Source: Streptomyces mirabilis (GTDB lineage: Bacteria; Actinomycetota; Actinomycetes; Streptomycetales; Streptomycetaceae). Taken from it: a stretch of 64,000 bases of DNA. Below, piece after piece: positions 1-8,219 of this stretch. The notes below the pieces were generated by a model. The model had not been told where the DNA came from, did no database searches, and saw only the letters and a list, made by a program, of their open reading frames with translations. The DNA lies in contig NZ_CP074102.1 of the NCBI RefSeq assembly GCF_018310535.1, positions 1,426,001 through 1,490,000 of the forward strand, read 5' to 3'. The stretch's first letter is position 1. Every line of letters begins with the position of its first letter. The position numbers were made by a program, and so were the translations under genes.

Positions 1-547
1 CCAGCGGCAGGTCCTGCTCCAGCAGCCGCACGCCGGGCGCGGCGACGGCGTCGGGCAGCGACCCGAGGCCGTCGAGGACCTTCAGATAGACGTCCGGGAC
101 CGACAGCACGTCCACCAGGACGGCGAGCGCCTCGGGGGCGTCGGGCTCGGGCTGTTCCAGCGCCGTGCGCGCGGAGCGCAGATCGCCCGCCCACAGCAGG
201 GCGGTGCCCGAGGCCCGCAGCACCGCGGGCCGCACCAGACGCCGGTCGGGCTGGAAGGCCTCGTCCTCACCCGCGTACGAACCGGGTGCGCTGCCCACCA
301 GCAGGACCAGGATCCTGACCTCGCCCACGGCCCGATGGGCGGTGAGCAGTTCGTACTGCCGCTGGTGGTCGGTCAGCCCGGCCGGGGTGTCGACCACCAG
401 GAACAGCGGGTCGTCGGGTTCGGGCAGCCCGGCCCGGCCCAACTGCCGGGCGACACTGGCCCGCAGGGCCTTGGCGGTGTCGAGTTCCGCCGCGCCGCTG
501 CGCAGGTCCAGCTGGATGACGGTGCCGAGGTCTTCGGACGTCTTCAC
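1..547 (-). CDS. hypothetical protein, last gene of the tubulin operon (3' end outside window)
   Basis: The reading frame starts at a GTG (547) whose bases overlap the TGA stop of the tubulin-like gene (GTGA, 4-nt overlap) and stays open to the window edge, giving at least 182 residues. The product begins MKTSEDLGTVIQLDLRSG and contains a hydrophobic beta-strand-like stretch (FLVVDTP, then VRILVLLVGSAPGSY), as in an alpha/beta Rossmann-like fold. There is no signal peptide or membrane segment. I do not recognise the family. The translational coupling implies that it is made with, and probably acts with, the tubulin-like protein upstream. The remainder of the gene is needed to classify it. Confidence 0.7.
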   Translation of the reverse strand, partial: MKTSEDLGTVIQLDLRSGAAELDTAKALRASVARQLGRAGLPEPDDPLFLVVDTPAGLTDHQRQYELLTAHRAVGEVRILVLLVGSAPGSYAGEDEAFQPDRRLVRPAVLRASGTALLWAGDLRSARTALEQPEPDAPEALAVLVDVLSVPDVYLKVLDGLGSLPDAVAAPGVRLLEQDLPL

Positions 548-3500
548 TCCGGGTCACCGTCCCAGGGGTTGCGGCGGGAGCGCTCGCGCTCGCCTTCGTC
601 GCCGTACGGGCCGGGGTCACCGGGCTCGTCCCAGGGCACCGAGGGCCGGTCGGCGCCGCCGGAGCGCCCGTTGACACGGTCGCCCCGGTCACCGCGATCG
701 GCGCGGTCACCCTGATCGCCCCGATCACCGCGTTCGGCGCGATCGGCGTCGTACCTGTCGTCGTACCCGTCGTCGTAGTCGTCCACGGACGCGCGGTGCG
801 GACGTTCCTCCGTGCCGCTCGGGTACTTGTCGAAGGAGGCGCGCGGTGCGGTGCCCCAGTCGTCGTCATCGGGCACGGCACGCCGGGGTTCGGGGAACTC
901 CTTGCGGACGCGCGGCGCGGGAGTTCCGCCGCGTACGTGCTCCAGCAGCGTGCGCAGGGTCGGCTGGACGGCACGCTGGTCCCCGAACTCGGTGTCCAGC
1001 GCGGCCGGCAGGGTCTTCGCCCAGAACTCCCACAGCGGGCGCACCCATCCCTCGACCCGCTCGCCGCCGCGCTGCCGGCGGTCGGCCAGCAGCTCCAGCT
1101 GACGCGGGGCGGTCTTCTCGACGAGTTCGACGAAGAGCGGATGCGGTTCGCTCGCGCTCCTGGCCAGACCCAGCGGCTGAGTCCCCATCAGTTCGCGGCA
1201 GTAGTCCTCCACGGTCCGTTCGTCGTCGAGAACGGTCCAGCGTTCGTACGACCGCAGCAGTTCCGCCCAGCTCGACACCCCGCCGGGGAAGTCCCCCAAC
1301 CGCAGCCGGACGCCGGGCACATGGGCGCCCTTCTCGGGGAACAGCCGCAGCCTCAGCCGCTCCGGCGACGCCGGGTCACCGTCCACCACGTCGACCTGGC
1401 CGTTCCACATGCAGCACAGCAGCCGGTGCAGGATGACGCGGCGGTCCTCCTCACTGCTGACCATCCAGCTGTCCCGGTAGCCGAGCCGCTGCCGCCAGCG
1501 CAGTACGTCCTGGGCCTGCTCGGAGTCCTTCGCCCTGGCCCACTGGCGCAGCACCTTGCGGGCTTCGGGCACCTGGGTGAGGCTCATCTCGCTGCGGAAG
1601 AGGACCACGGTGACGGAGTCGCTCTCCACTCCCCGGTACTCCACCGAGTTCTTGGCGTCGGACGGCAGCCGCAGCGCCTTGCCGAGGTACTCCTGCACCT
1701 CCTCCACGGCCTGCACGCGCGGGTGGGTGACGAGGACCCGCAGCGGGCCGGTGCCCTCCGGGGTGAAGCCCACCGGCAGCAGCCCGGTCAGCTTGCGGCC
1801 GAACAGGTCGAGCGCCTCCTTGCTGACCTGGTCGGCGGCGTCCGCGTCGCCCGCCGCGGCGGCCAGCAGGGTGCCCATGGCCGGCAGCAGCGGGCGTTCC
1901 TCCAGGTGTTCGCCGCTCTCCGCGAACAGCCGGGTGATGCGGCCCTCCAACTGTGCCTTGACGACCGCGACCGCGTTGTCCGGATTGCGGCGGCTGAGGG
2001 TGTGGACCTCGCGCCAGGTGTCCCCGTCGATCATCCTGAGCAGGAGCGCGGCCTCGTCGTCGTTCTCGCGCATTCCCTCCCGGCGGATCAGCCGGGTGAC
2101 GACGTCCTCGTAGAAGTGGTTGAGGGTGCGCTGCGGCGGCAGCAGATACGAGATCCCGGTGCGGTCCTCGTACAGTTCGAGGCCCTTCTGCGCGGAGACC
2201 TTGCGTTCCTGGTCGGAGTGTTTGCGGAAGGCGTTGACCAGGCGTCCGAGGTCGGCCCCGGCGGTGGCCGCCGGGGGCTGCCACTGCTGCTGCTGTTCCC
2301 GCCAGGCCTCGTGCCACACGGTCCGGCTTCGCCACTGGTACCAGAGGTCCTGCTCCTGGAGCGCCGCCTGCACGTCGTCGTCGCCCCAGCGGGCCGGTGA
2401 CATACCGGCCAGCCGGCCCTTGATCCTGGGGGTCTTGGGCGGCTGGTCGGTCACGCCCGGCGGGCGCTGGGGGGCGCGGGAGCGGCTGTCGAGCATGCCG
2501 AGGAAGCCGAGCCGGGCGATCGGTTCGTCGCTGCCCGGGACGCCTCTGACGATGCGTTCGGCGAGGAAGGGGTCCACGCTCTGGAGGAGTTTGTCGATGG
2601 CGGGGCGCGGGGCGAAACGGTCGGCCATCGAGGCGGCCTGCCGGTCCGCGAAGGACTGGAGGTCGGACAGCAGCCGCTGCATGTCCGTGAGGCGTTCACC
2701 GAGCGCCTGCTCGATGGCCTTGCCACCGCGTGGCAGCGGATCGGGCTCCGGGAGGTCCAACTGCTTGCGCTCCCACAGCTCTTCGAGGTGGGAGTCGGCG
2801 AACAGCTGCCGGATCAGCGGCACCGCGTTGTCGCGCAGCGCGGTACGGGGCCGCTCCACCAGGTCGGTGACCGCCTCCCGCAGCAGCCGGCCCGCCACCA
2901 GGTCGGCCAGTTGGTCCATGGGGGCGGTCATGGAGGCCACCAGGCTGGTGGAGACGCCCTGCCGGCCGATCCCGGTGGGGGAGACGGCGCTGCGGTGCAC
3001 GCCCCGGTTGATGAAGCTCGCGGCGAAGGTCTGGAAGTCGTCGTCGGTCGCCGTCGCCCGGCCCCGGGGGCGGCTGTCGCCCAGTTCGGTGCCGATCAGC
3101 GACATCACCAGGGAGACGATGGAGCGGCGCAGGTCGTCCTGGCGGATGCCGGCGGTCGGGCTGAACAGGAAGGCCGTGGGCAGGATGCCGGTACGCAGCC
3201 GGATCGGTGTCGTGCCCGGGTAGCGGATGCCGAGCCCGGAGTCGAGGTCGAGGTCCAGGTCGCCGATCTCCGTTCCCTCGCTCGGCGCGTTCTGCGCGTC
3301 GACCAGCCGGAACAGGTCGACCAGCGCGCGGGCCGCGTTGAGCTCCGCCTCCCGTCCGCCGCCGCCCGCCGAGGAGAACGAGGACGGCATCACGACCAGC
3401 GGGTAGATCTTCACGCCGTCGAAGCGGCGCAGCTGGAAGGCGTGGTTGATCAGGTGCAGATAGTCGAGGAAGATCCCGGCGCCGGTGCCGCCGGCCACCG

Positions 3501-4074
3501 AGAAGGCGACGAACACGTCGCAGCCGTTGACCTTGCCGCCGCCGAGCTCGGCCAGTTCACCGGCCGACTTGGCGATCGCGTCGATCGCCTGGAGCAGCGG
3601 TTCGAGGACTGGGGCGAGGCTGTGCCGGAGCGTGGCGAAGAGGGCGGCGCGTCCGACGGTGGGCAGTTGGCCCGCGCCGTTGTGCAGTGGGGTGACCTTC
3701 GGTTCGTCGATGCGCGGCGGCAGCCAGTCGGCGACCTCGTCGCGCAGGCTCGCCCGGAGCATCTTGGTCAGTTCGGGTGACGCGTCGAAGTTCGGCAGCA
3801 GGTTGTGGGTGGCCCGGGAGGTACGGGCGTACGCGGCCCGCAGCGAGGGGTCCACGTTGAACTGGGGCAGCCGCTGGAGGTCGGACTCGCTGTAGTCCGC
3901 GTAGACGAACTGGAGGCAGTCGGGCAGCTGGTACGGGGCGTGTCCGCTGAGGTGGCTGAGCGCGACGCCGTCCGGCCCGCACAGCTCGGCGCGCAGTTTG
4001 CGTTCGAGTTCGGCGCCGACCAGACCACCGGTGCCGCCCAGGCCGACGAAGAGCATCGGCTGGAAGATCTTCAT
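544..4074 (-). CDS. bacterial tubulin-like protein (Tubulin_2 / FtsZ-like family)
   Basis: The product is 1176 residues. Near the N-terminus (11-17) is GLGGTGG, and at 195-200 is GGTGAG inside FSVAGGTGAGIFLDYL, the tubulin/FtsZ nucleotide-binding signature. The protein is far longer than FtsZ (about 400 aa). The extra length is an alpha-helical middle and a C-terminal, highly charged, low-complexity tail (about 1090-1176) rich in Asp, Arg and Gly. The family is known as tubulin-like proteins of actinobacteria, related to the FtsZl groups proposed to act in membrane remodelling. The ATG has a good ribosome site (GGAGG). The gene lies 130 bp after the vWA gene and overlaps the next gene by 4 nt. 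The function is inferred: probably a GTP-dependent filament or assembly acting at the membrane. Confidence 0.88.
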   Translation of the reverse strand: MKIFQPMLFVGLGGTGGLVGAELERKLRAELCGPDGVALSHLSGHAPYQLPDCLQFVYADYSESDLQRLPQFNVDPSLRAAYARTSRATHNLLPNFDASPELTKMLRASLRDEVADWLPPRIDEPKVTPLHNGAGQLPTVGRAALFATLRHSLAPVLEPLLQAIDAIAKSAGELAELGGGKVNGCDVFVAFSVAGGTGAGIFLDYLHLINHAFQLRRFDGVKIYPLVVMPSSFSSAGGGGREAELNAARALVDLFRLVDAQNAPSEGTEIGDLDLDLDSGLGIRYPGTTPIRLRTGILPTAFLFSPTAGIRQDDLRRSIVSLVMSLIGTELGDSRPRGRATATDDDFQTFAASFINRGVHRSAVSPTGIGRQGVSTSLVASMTAPMDQLADLVAGRLLREAVTDLVERPRTALRDNAVPLIRQLFADSHLEELWERKQLDLPEPDPLPRGGKAIEQALGERLTDMQRLLSDLQSFADRQAASMADRFAPRPAIDKLLQSVDPFLAERIVRGVPGSDEPIARLGFLGMLDSRSRAPQRPPGVTDQPPKTPRIKGRLAGMSPARWGDDDVQAALQEQDLWYQWRSRTVWHEAWREQQQQWQPPAATAGADLGRLVNAFRKHSDQERKVSAQKGLELYEDRTGISYLLPPQRTLNHFYEDVVTRLIRREGMRENDDEAALLLRMIDGDTWREVHTLSRRNPDNAVAVVKAQLEGRITRLFAESGEHLEERPLLPAMGTLLAAAAGDADAADQVSKEALDLFGRKLTGLLPVGFTPEGTGPLRVLVTHPRVQAVEEVQEYLGKALRLPSDAKNSVEYRGVESDSVTVVLFRSEMSLTQVPEARKVLRQWARAKDSEQAQDVLRWRQRLGYRDSWMVSSEEDRRVILHRLLCCMWNGQVDVVDGDPASPERLRLRLFPEKGAHVPGVRLRLGDFPGGVSSWAELLRSYERWTVLDDERTVEDYCRELMGTQPLGLARSASEPHPLFVELVEKTAPRQLELLADRRQRGGERVEGWVRPLWEFWAKTLPAALDTEFGDQRAVQPTLRTLLEHVRGGTPAPRVRKEFPEPRRAVPDDDDWGTAPRASFDKYPSGTEERPHRASVDDYDDGYDDRYDADRAERGDRGDQGDRADRGDRGDRVNGRSGGADRPSVPWDEPGDPGPYGDEGERERSRRNPWDGDPE

Positions 4075-4204
4075 GGGTTTCCTCCCCGCTTACGGCCGTC
4101 GCGGCGGCCGGTTCGTGCTCGGTACGTCCGTGGAGTGCGCGCGGCACGGCCGCGCTGCGGTGCGTGGGGGCGGCCCGGTGGCACCTCGGGCCCGCCCCCT
4201 GGCG

Positions 4205-6520
4205 TCACAGGTACGACCCGTACGAGCTCCCGCTCTCGCCGGTACCGGTCGCGGAGGTGGTGGAGCCCGCGGTCGTCCGCGCGGAGGGCCGCGGTCGGCG
4301 GACCTTCGAGGCGCGGGTGTCCTCGCCCAAGGCCAGGCTCAGCGTGTCGGTCAGCTGGACCTGGCCGCGGGCGGGCAGCGGGGTCCGGCCGCCGCCGCGC
4401 TTGCGCAGGACCGCTCCGCCCTCGGGGCTGCGCTGGACGGCGTACGGGCCGTGGGCGCGCCGCTCGATGCGCGGGCTGCGGTGGGGTTCGGCGACGGCGA
4501 ACTCGTACCACTGCTTGTGTCCGTGTCCGGCGAGGTGCTCGCCGAGGACGTCGCCCTCCGCGGAGACCAGCCGCAGCACCAGGCCGAACGGGTCCCTGCG
4601 GGTGCGGCGCTGGCGCAGCCAGGCGAGGACCGCCGCGGTGACCAGCGCGATCAGTGCGGCGGTGGACACGAACGCCCACCAGTACTTCGCCCAGATGCCC
4701 GGCTCGGGTGTCACCCGCACCGAGAGCGGGGTGCGCACCAGCGTCCGGTCGTGGTCGGTGGTGTCGACGACCGTGACGGTGCCGCCGAGTCGTAGTCCGC
4801 CGTCGCCGAGGCGGTCGCCGAAGACGTCGCGGGGGGCGACTTCGACCGTGACCTTCCGGGTGCCGGACTCACCGGGCTTCACCTGGATCTCGGCCGGGGT
4901 GACCGTGAGCAGCCCGGACTTGAGGTCGGCGACGGACAGCCGCAGGGTGTGTGCGGTGTCGCTGGTGTTGTGGACGGCCAGCGTGCCGGTGACGGTGGAG
5001 CCGGGGTGGGTGTTCGCGGTGGGCAGTTCGAGCGCGGTGGTGACGGGGAGTGCGCCGGGCGCGATCTGGCCGCCCTCGCTGCGGGTGTCGGCGCTCAGCC
5101 CCGAGGCCGTCAGTGTGCCGCTCACCTTCAGTGCCCCGTCGGCGCTCTTGGGGATCTCGACGGAACCGGTGAAGGAGCCGTCGCTCGCCTTGGCGTCGGG
5201 CCCCTGGCCGTCGTCGGTGAGGCGCAGCGCCAGCGGGTCGAACCCGTCGCCGGTCAGTTCGCTGCGGACGCGCAGCCCCTCGTAGTCGCGCGCGTCCTTG
5301 ATCTCGTAGCCCTCGCGGGTCTGCAGGCGCATGGTCACCGTGACCTTGTCGCCGGCCTGCGGGGACGGCGGGTCCATGGTGATCGCGCCGCGCAACTCGC
5401 CCTGCCACAGCACACTGACGGCGACGGGCAGGGAACGGTGGCCTTCCGGGGCCTCGGCCTTCACGCGCCAGGTGCCGGGCACCGGGTCGACGATCTTCAG
5501 CGCCTCGACCGTGCCGCTGCCGCCCGCCAGCTCGAAACTCGACTTGCGGTACGTCCCCGTGGTGGGGACCTGGTGGCCGTTGGGGTCGAGGTAGGTGATC
5601 TTCACCTGGGGGTCGCCCTTGTCGACGACGATGCTGCCCACGGTCGCCAGCGGGGAGATGCCGATCTCCAGGGTGGCGGGCGGCCGCTTGCTGGGGCCCT
5701 GTTCGTGGCGCAGGCAGTGGGCGGCGGCGAAGATCTTCTCCAGCATGGGGCCGACGTCCTTGGCCCCGGAGACCTTGCCCGCGCTCGGGCGGGCGGAGGG
5801 CAGTTCGACGCAGCCCTTCTGGTATCCGCCGGCGGCGATCCGGTCGAGCTGCGCCTTGTCCGGGTCGGATCCGAAGCCGAGCGGCCAGATCTGTACGTGC
5901 TGGGCGGCGGCGTTCTCGAGCTCCTGCGTCAGCTGCTGTTCGCCCTCGTCCTTGCGGTGCGCGGGGTCGCCGTACTTGGGGCTGTCCTGGACGTCCAACT
6001 TTCCGTCGGTGAGCAGGAACAGCACGCGGGGCTGCGAAGCATCGGTGCCGGTGGTGAGGTCGTGGACTCCCTGGCGTATCGCGCTCGGGAAGTCGGTGCC
6101 GGTGCCCTCGTTCTTCGTGCGGCTGCGCAGCTTGCCGACACAGGTGCCGATCGTCTCGCGGCCCGCCGCGTCCAGCGTGGTGCGCGGGCAGACCGGGTCC
6201 ACCGCGCGCTGGTCACCGGACTCGGCGGCGGCGAACCCGAAGACGGTGGCATGGGAGGACGAGGAGACGTCGCCGAGCGCGATGCGTGCGGCGGCGGCCT
6301 TCTCGGCCTTCATGTCCTCGGGCGCGAGGCTGGCGGACTCGTCCACGGCGATGGAGTAGTTGACCGCCGGGAAGGCGGGTTCGGAATCCGCCGCCGGCAC
6401 CGGATCATGACCGGCGGGTGCCAGCAGGGACACGAGCACCGCCATGCCGCCCAGCGCGCCGACCGCGGCGCGGCGCACCCGCCCCTTTCCTGTCCGCCCT
6501 CTTCCCCTGACTCTTCCCAC
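4205..6520 (-). CDS. vWA-domain membrane protein of the tubulin operon
   Basis: I choose the GTG at 6520 because a strong ribosome site (GCAGGGGGA) precedes it and it follows the stop of the previous gene by 56 nt. The longer frame upstream would overlap that gene by 130 nt. The product is 771 residues. It has a basic N-terminus and a hydrophobic signal segment (about 20-35). A von Willebrand factor A domain carries an intact MIDAS start DESAS (60-64), followed by extracytoplasmic beta-rich repeats (about 320-600). One transmembrane helix lies near 605-635 (YWWAFVSTAALIALVTAAVLAW), and a cytoplasmic tail ends in Ser/Thr/Gly-rich sequence. This predicts a metal-dependent adhesion or scaffold domain outside the membrane with an inside tail that could meet the tubulin-like protein. 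The substrate is unknown. Confidence 0.85.
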   Translation of the reverse strand: MGRVRGRGRTGKGRVRRAAVGALGGMAVLVSLLAPAGHDPVPAADSEPAFPAVNYSIAVDESASLAPEDMKAEKAAAARIALGDVSSSSHATVFGFAAAESGDQRAVDPVCPRTTLDAAGRETIGTCVGKLRSRTKNEGTGTDFPSAIRQGVHDLTTGTDASQPRVLFLLTDGKLDVQDSPKYGDPAHRKDEGEQQLTQELENAAAQHVQIWPLGFGSDPDKAQLDRIAAGGYQKGCVELPSARPSAGKVSGAKDVGPMLEKIFAAAHCLRHEQGPSKRPPATLEIGISPLATVGSIVVDKGDPQVKITYLDPNGHQVPTTGTYRKSSFELAGGSGTVEALKIVDPVPGTWRVKAEAPEGHRSLPVAVSVLWQGELRGAITMDPPSPQAGDKVTVTMRLQTREGYEIKDARDYEGLRVRSELTGDGFDPLALRLTDDGQGPDAKASDGSFTGSVEIPKSADGALKVSGTLTASGLSADTRSEGGQIAPGALPVTTALELPTANTHPGSTVTGTLAVHNTSDTAHTLRLSVADLKSGLLTVTPAEIQVKPGESGTRKVTVEVAPRDVFGDRLGDGGLRLGGTVTVVDTTDHDRTLVRTPLSVRVTPEPGIWAKYWWAFVSTAALIALVTAAVLAWLRQRRTRRDPFGLVLRLVSAEGDVLGEHLAGHGHKQWYEFAVAEPHRSPRIERRAHGPYAVQRSPEGGAVLRKRGGGRTPLPARGQVQLTDTLSLALGEDTRASKVRRPRPSARTTAGSTTSATGTGESGSSYGSYL

Positions 6521-6576
6521 GGCCGTCCCCCTGCTTTCTTGGTTCGTCTCGGTGTCGGTACGTGCTGTGCCGCGTG

Positions 6577-7125
6577 TCAGCGGGCGGTCAGGCTCCAGGC
6601 CAGGGCCAGCGCCGTCGAAGGGGCGAGCGAGCCCACTCCCCAGCGGATGGCCCGGTACTTGGCGGACAGGATCGAGCTGACGTCCACGGCCTGGACGAGC
6701 AGCCATCCGGCGGGATCGCGTCCGGCGTCGGTGACGTCGGCGGACAGCCCCGCGAGGTCGCGGGGGGCCAGCAGGTCGCCGAAGTACGTCACCCCGTCCC
6801 GGCCACGGACCGTGCGGGTGCGCGGCATGAGCGCCCCGACCAGCGCGGTCACCGCGACCACCCAGAGCACGCTCGCGAGGATCAGCGTCACGTCGGCGAG
6901 CCCGCGCCAGTCGGGCGGGCCGTGCCGCCCGATCAGGAACGCGGGCAGCGCCAGCGTTCCCGAGAGCAGTACGGCCGCCTTCGCGTCGGCGCGGCCGAGG
7001 TCCTCCCTGACCGTGCTCAGCAGTCGTTCGGCGATGCGCTCCCCCCGGTCGGACCCGTGCGGACCCCCGTCCGGCACGGGCCCGACCGGGTCGGAGGAGG
7101 TGCGCGCCGGGCCGTCGCCGGTCAC
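6577..7125 (-). CDS. Pycsar effector-like membrane protein (PycTM family, former DUF5706)
   Basis: The GTG at 7125 overlaps the stop of the SPFH gene (GTGA), giving 182 residues. An N-terminal helix with REDLGRADAKAAVLLS precedes two strongly hydrophobic segments (LSGTLALPAFLIG and LADVTLILASVLWVVAVTALVGA). A conserved FGDLLAP-type loop follows, then a helix with ILSAKYRAIRWG leading into a last hydrophobic segment. This order (RADAKA helix, membrane hairpin, FGD loop, AKYR helix) matches the PycTM effectors of pyrimidine-cyclase antiphage systems, which are thought to disturb the inner membrane when a cyclic nucleotide binds. A cyclase-like gene lies in the same operon, which supports the call. 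Family assignment is by eye, not by a profile search. Confidence 0.8.
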   Translation of the reverse strand: MTGDGPARTSSDPVGPVPDGGPHGSDRGERIAERLLSTVREDLGRADAKAAVLLSGTLALPAFLIGRHGPPDWRGLADVTLILASVLWVVAVTALVGALMPRTRTVRGRDGVTYFGDLLAPRDLAGLSADVTDAGRDPAGWLLVQAVDVSSILSAKYRAIRWGVGSLAPSTALALAWSLTAR

Positions 7126-8219
7126 CGGTCCTCCTCCGCCCAGGACCATCCGTCGTCCCGGGAGCGTGCGCGGCGGCGCGGCGGTTCGGGTTCGGCGTCC
7201 TGGGGGTCGCCTGGGTAGGGTTCTCTCGCGCGGGGCCCCCGATCCGCCCGGGAGGGCGGTTCGTCCGCCACCCAGTCCGGGGTGAACGGCTCGTCGGCGG
7301 CCGGAGCCAGCTGCGGGGTCTCGCGGCGGGCGGGCAGCGAGCCGATGGGCCCCTGGAGGGGGTGGCGGCCCTGGTTGAGGAGGTTCAGGGCCTGTGTCTC
7401 CATGTCGTTGGACTGGATCTGGCCGCTGGCGACCATGGCGAAGAGCCGGTCGACGCGTTCCTTCTCGTCCTGCCGCCCCTCCTGGCGGATCTTCTCCAGG
7501 AAGTCCTTGGCCGCCTCGGGCTCGGCCGCCAGCATGTAGCTGAGCTGTTCCAGCTCGCCGCCCTGCAGCATCTTGCGGAACGCGGCCTGATGCACCCGGG
7601 TCACCTCGGCCGAGGCGTGCGCGTCCCGGATGCCGTCCATGTGCTCGATCGTCCGGTCGTCCACCCGCAGGCGGACGTACAGCCGCACCCGCAGACCGAG
7701 TTCGGTGCCCAGCTCGGCCCAGCGTCCGCCTGCACACTCCAGCGTGATGGCGCGGTCGGCCTGTTCGGCCTGGGTCACCCGGTAGGCCGAGGACACCTCG
7801 CGCAGTCGCTCCAGCACCGGGGCGGTGAGCCGCTGGGCGACGTCGGTGACGACCTCGGTGGCGGCCAGATGGGGATCGGTCACCGTCCAGTGGATGTCCA
7901 CCTCGGCCTTGAAGAAGGTGGTGCCGCCGGCGGCCGGCAGCTCCATCTGAAGCGTCGTCACGTAGGTGCCGAGCGCGATCTCGCAGACGGTGTACGGCCG
8001 GGCCAGCGCCCTCTTGTCGACGTGCCGGACACCGGAGACGGTGACCACGCTGTAGCCGCCGTTGCGGTAGAACATCACCGAGGCCTTCTGGGCGCTCACC
8101 TGCGGGAATCCGCCCGTCGGCGCGTACTCCCGCAGGAAGGGACCCGCGGGCCCCGCGGCCGCCTTCCGCGCCCTCAGCCGCTCCCTCGCCTTCGCCCTCG
8201 CGTCCTGGTCCTCAGCCAT
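7122..8219 (-). CDS. SPFH/band-7-like domain protein
   Basis: The product is 365 residues from the ATG at 8219, which overlaps the end of the upstream gene by 8 nt. After a short basic helix (ARAKARERLRARK) there is a beta-rich N-terminal half with an FFKAEVDIHWTVTDP strand pair. A long alpha-helical region follows (RLTAPVLERLREVSSAYRV, then AEVTRVHQAAFRKMLQGGE). This is the layout of SPFH (stomatin/prohibitin/flotillin) proteins. The C-terminal 80 residues are Pro/Arg-rich and look disordered. No clear transmembrane segment is visible. SPFH proteins oligomerise at membranes and often scaffold partners, which fits the PycTM, vWA and tubulin neighbours. The assignment rests on fold-like pattern, not catalytic residues. 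Confidence 0.7.
   Translation of the reverse strand: MAEDQDARAKARERLRARKAAAGPAGPFLREYAPTGGFPQVSAQKASVMFYRNGGYSVVTVSGVRHVDKRALARPYTVCEIALGTYVTTLQMELPAAGGTTFFKAEVDIHWTVTDPHLAATEVVTDVAQRLTAPVLERLREVSSAYRVTQAEQADRAITLECAGGRWAELGTELGLRVRLYVRLRVDDRTIEHMDGIRDAHASAEVTRVHQAAFRKMLQGGELEQLSYMLAAEPEAAKDFLEKIRQEGRQDEKERVDRLFAMVASGQIQSNDMETQALNLLNQGRHPLQGPIGSLPARRETPQLAPAADEPFTPDWVADEPPSRADRGPRAREPYPGDPQDAEPEPPRRRARSRDDGWSWAEEDR

Noticed and set aside
6521..6706. An earlier start for the vWA gene (6706)
   Set aside because: It would overlap the PycTM gene by 130 bp and lacks a ribosome site; GTG 6520 has GGGGGA at the right distance.
4949..7285. A 778-codon plus-strand frame opposite the vWA and PycTM genes
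   Set aside because: No recognisable domain; low-complexity Gly/Val/Ala text. The vWA MIDAS and PycTM patterns on the minus strand show which strand is real.
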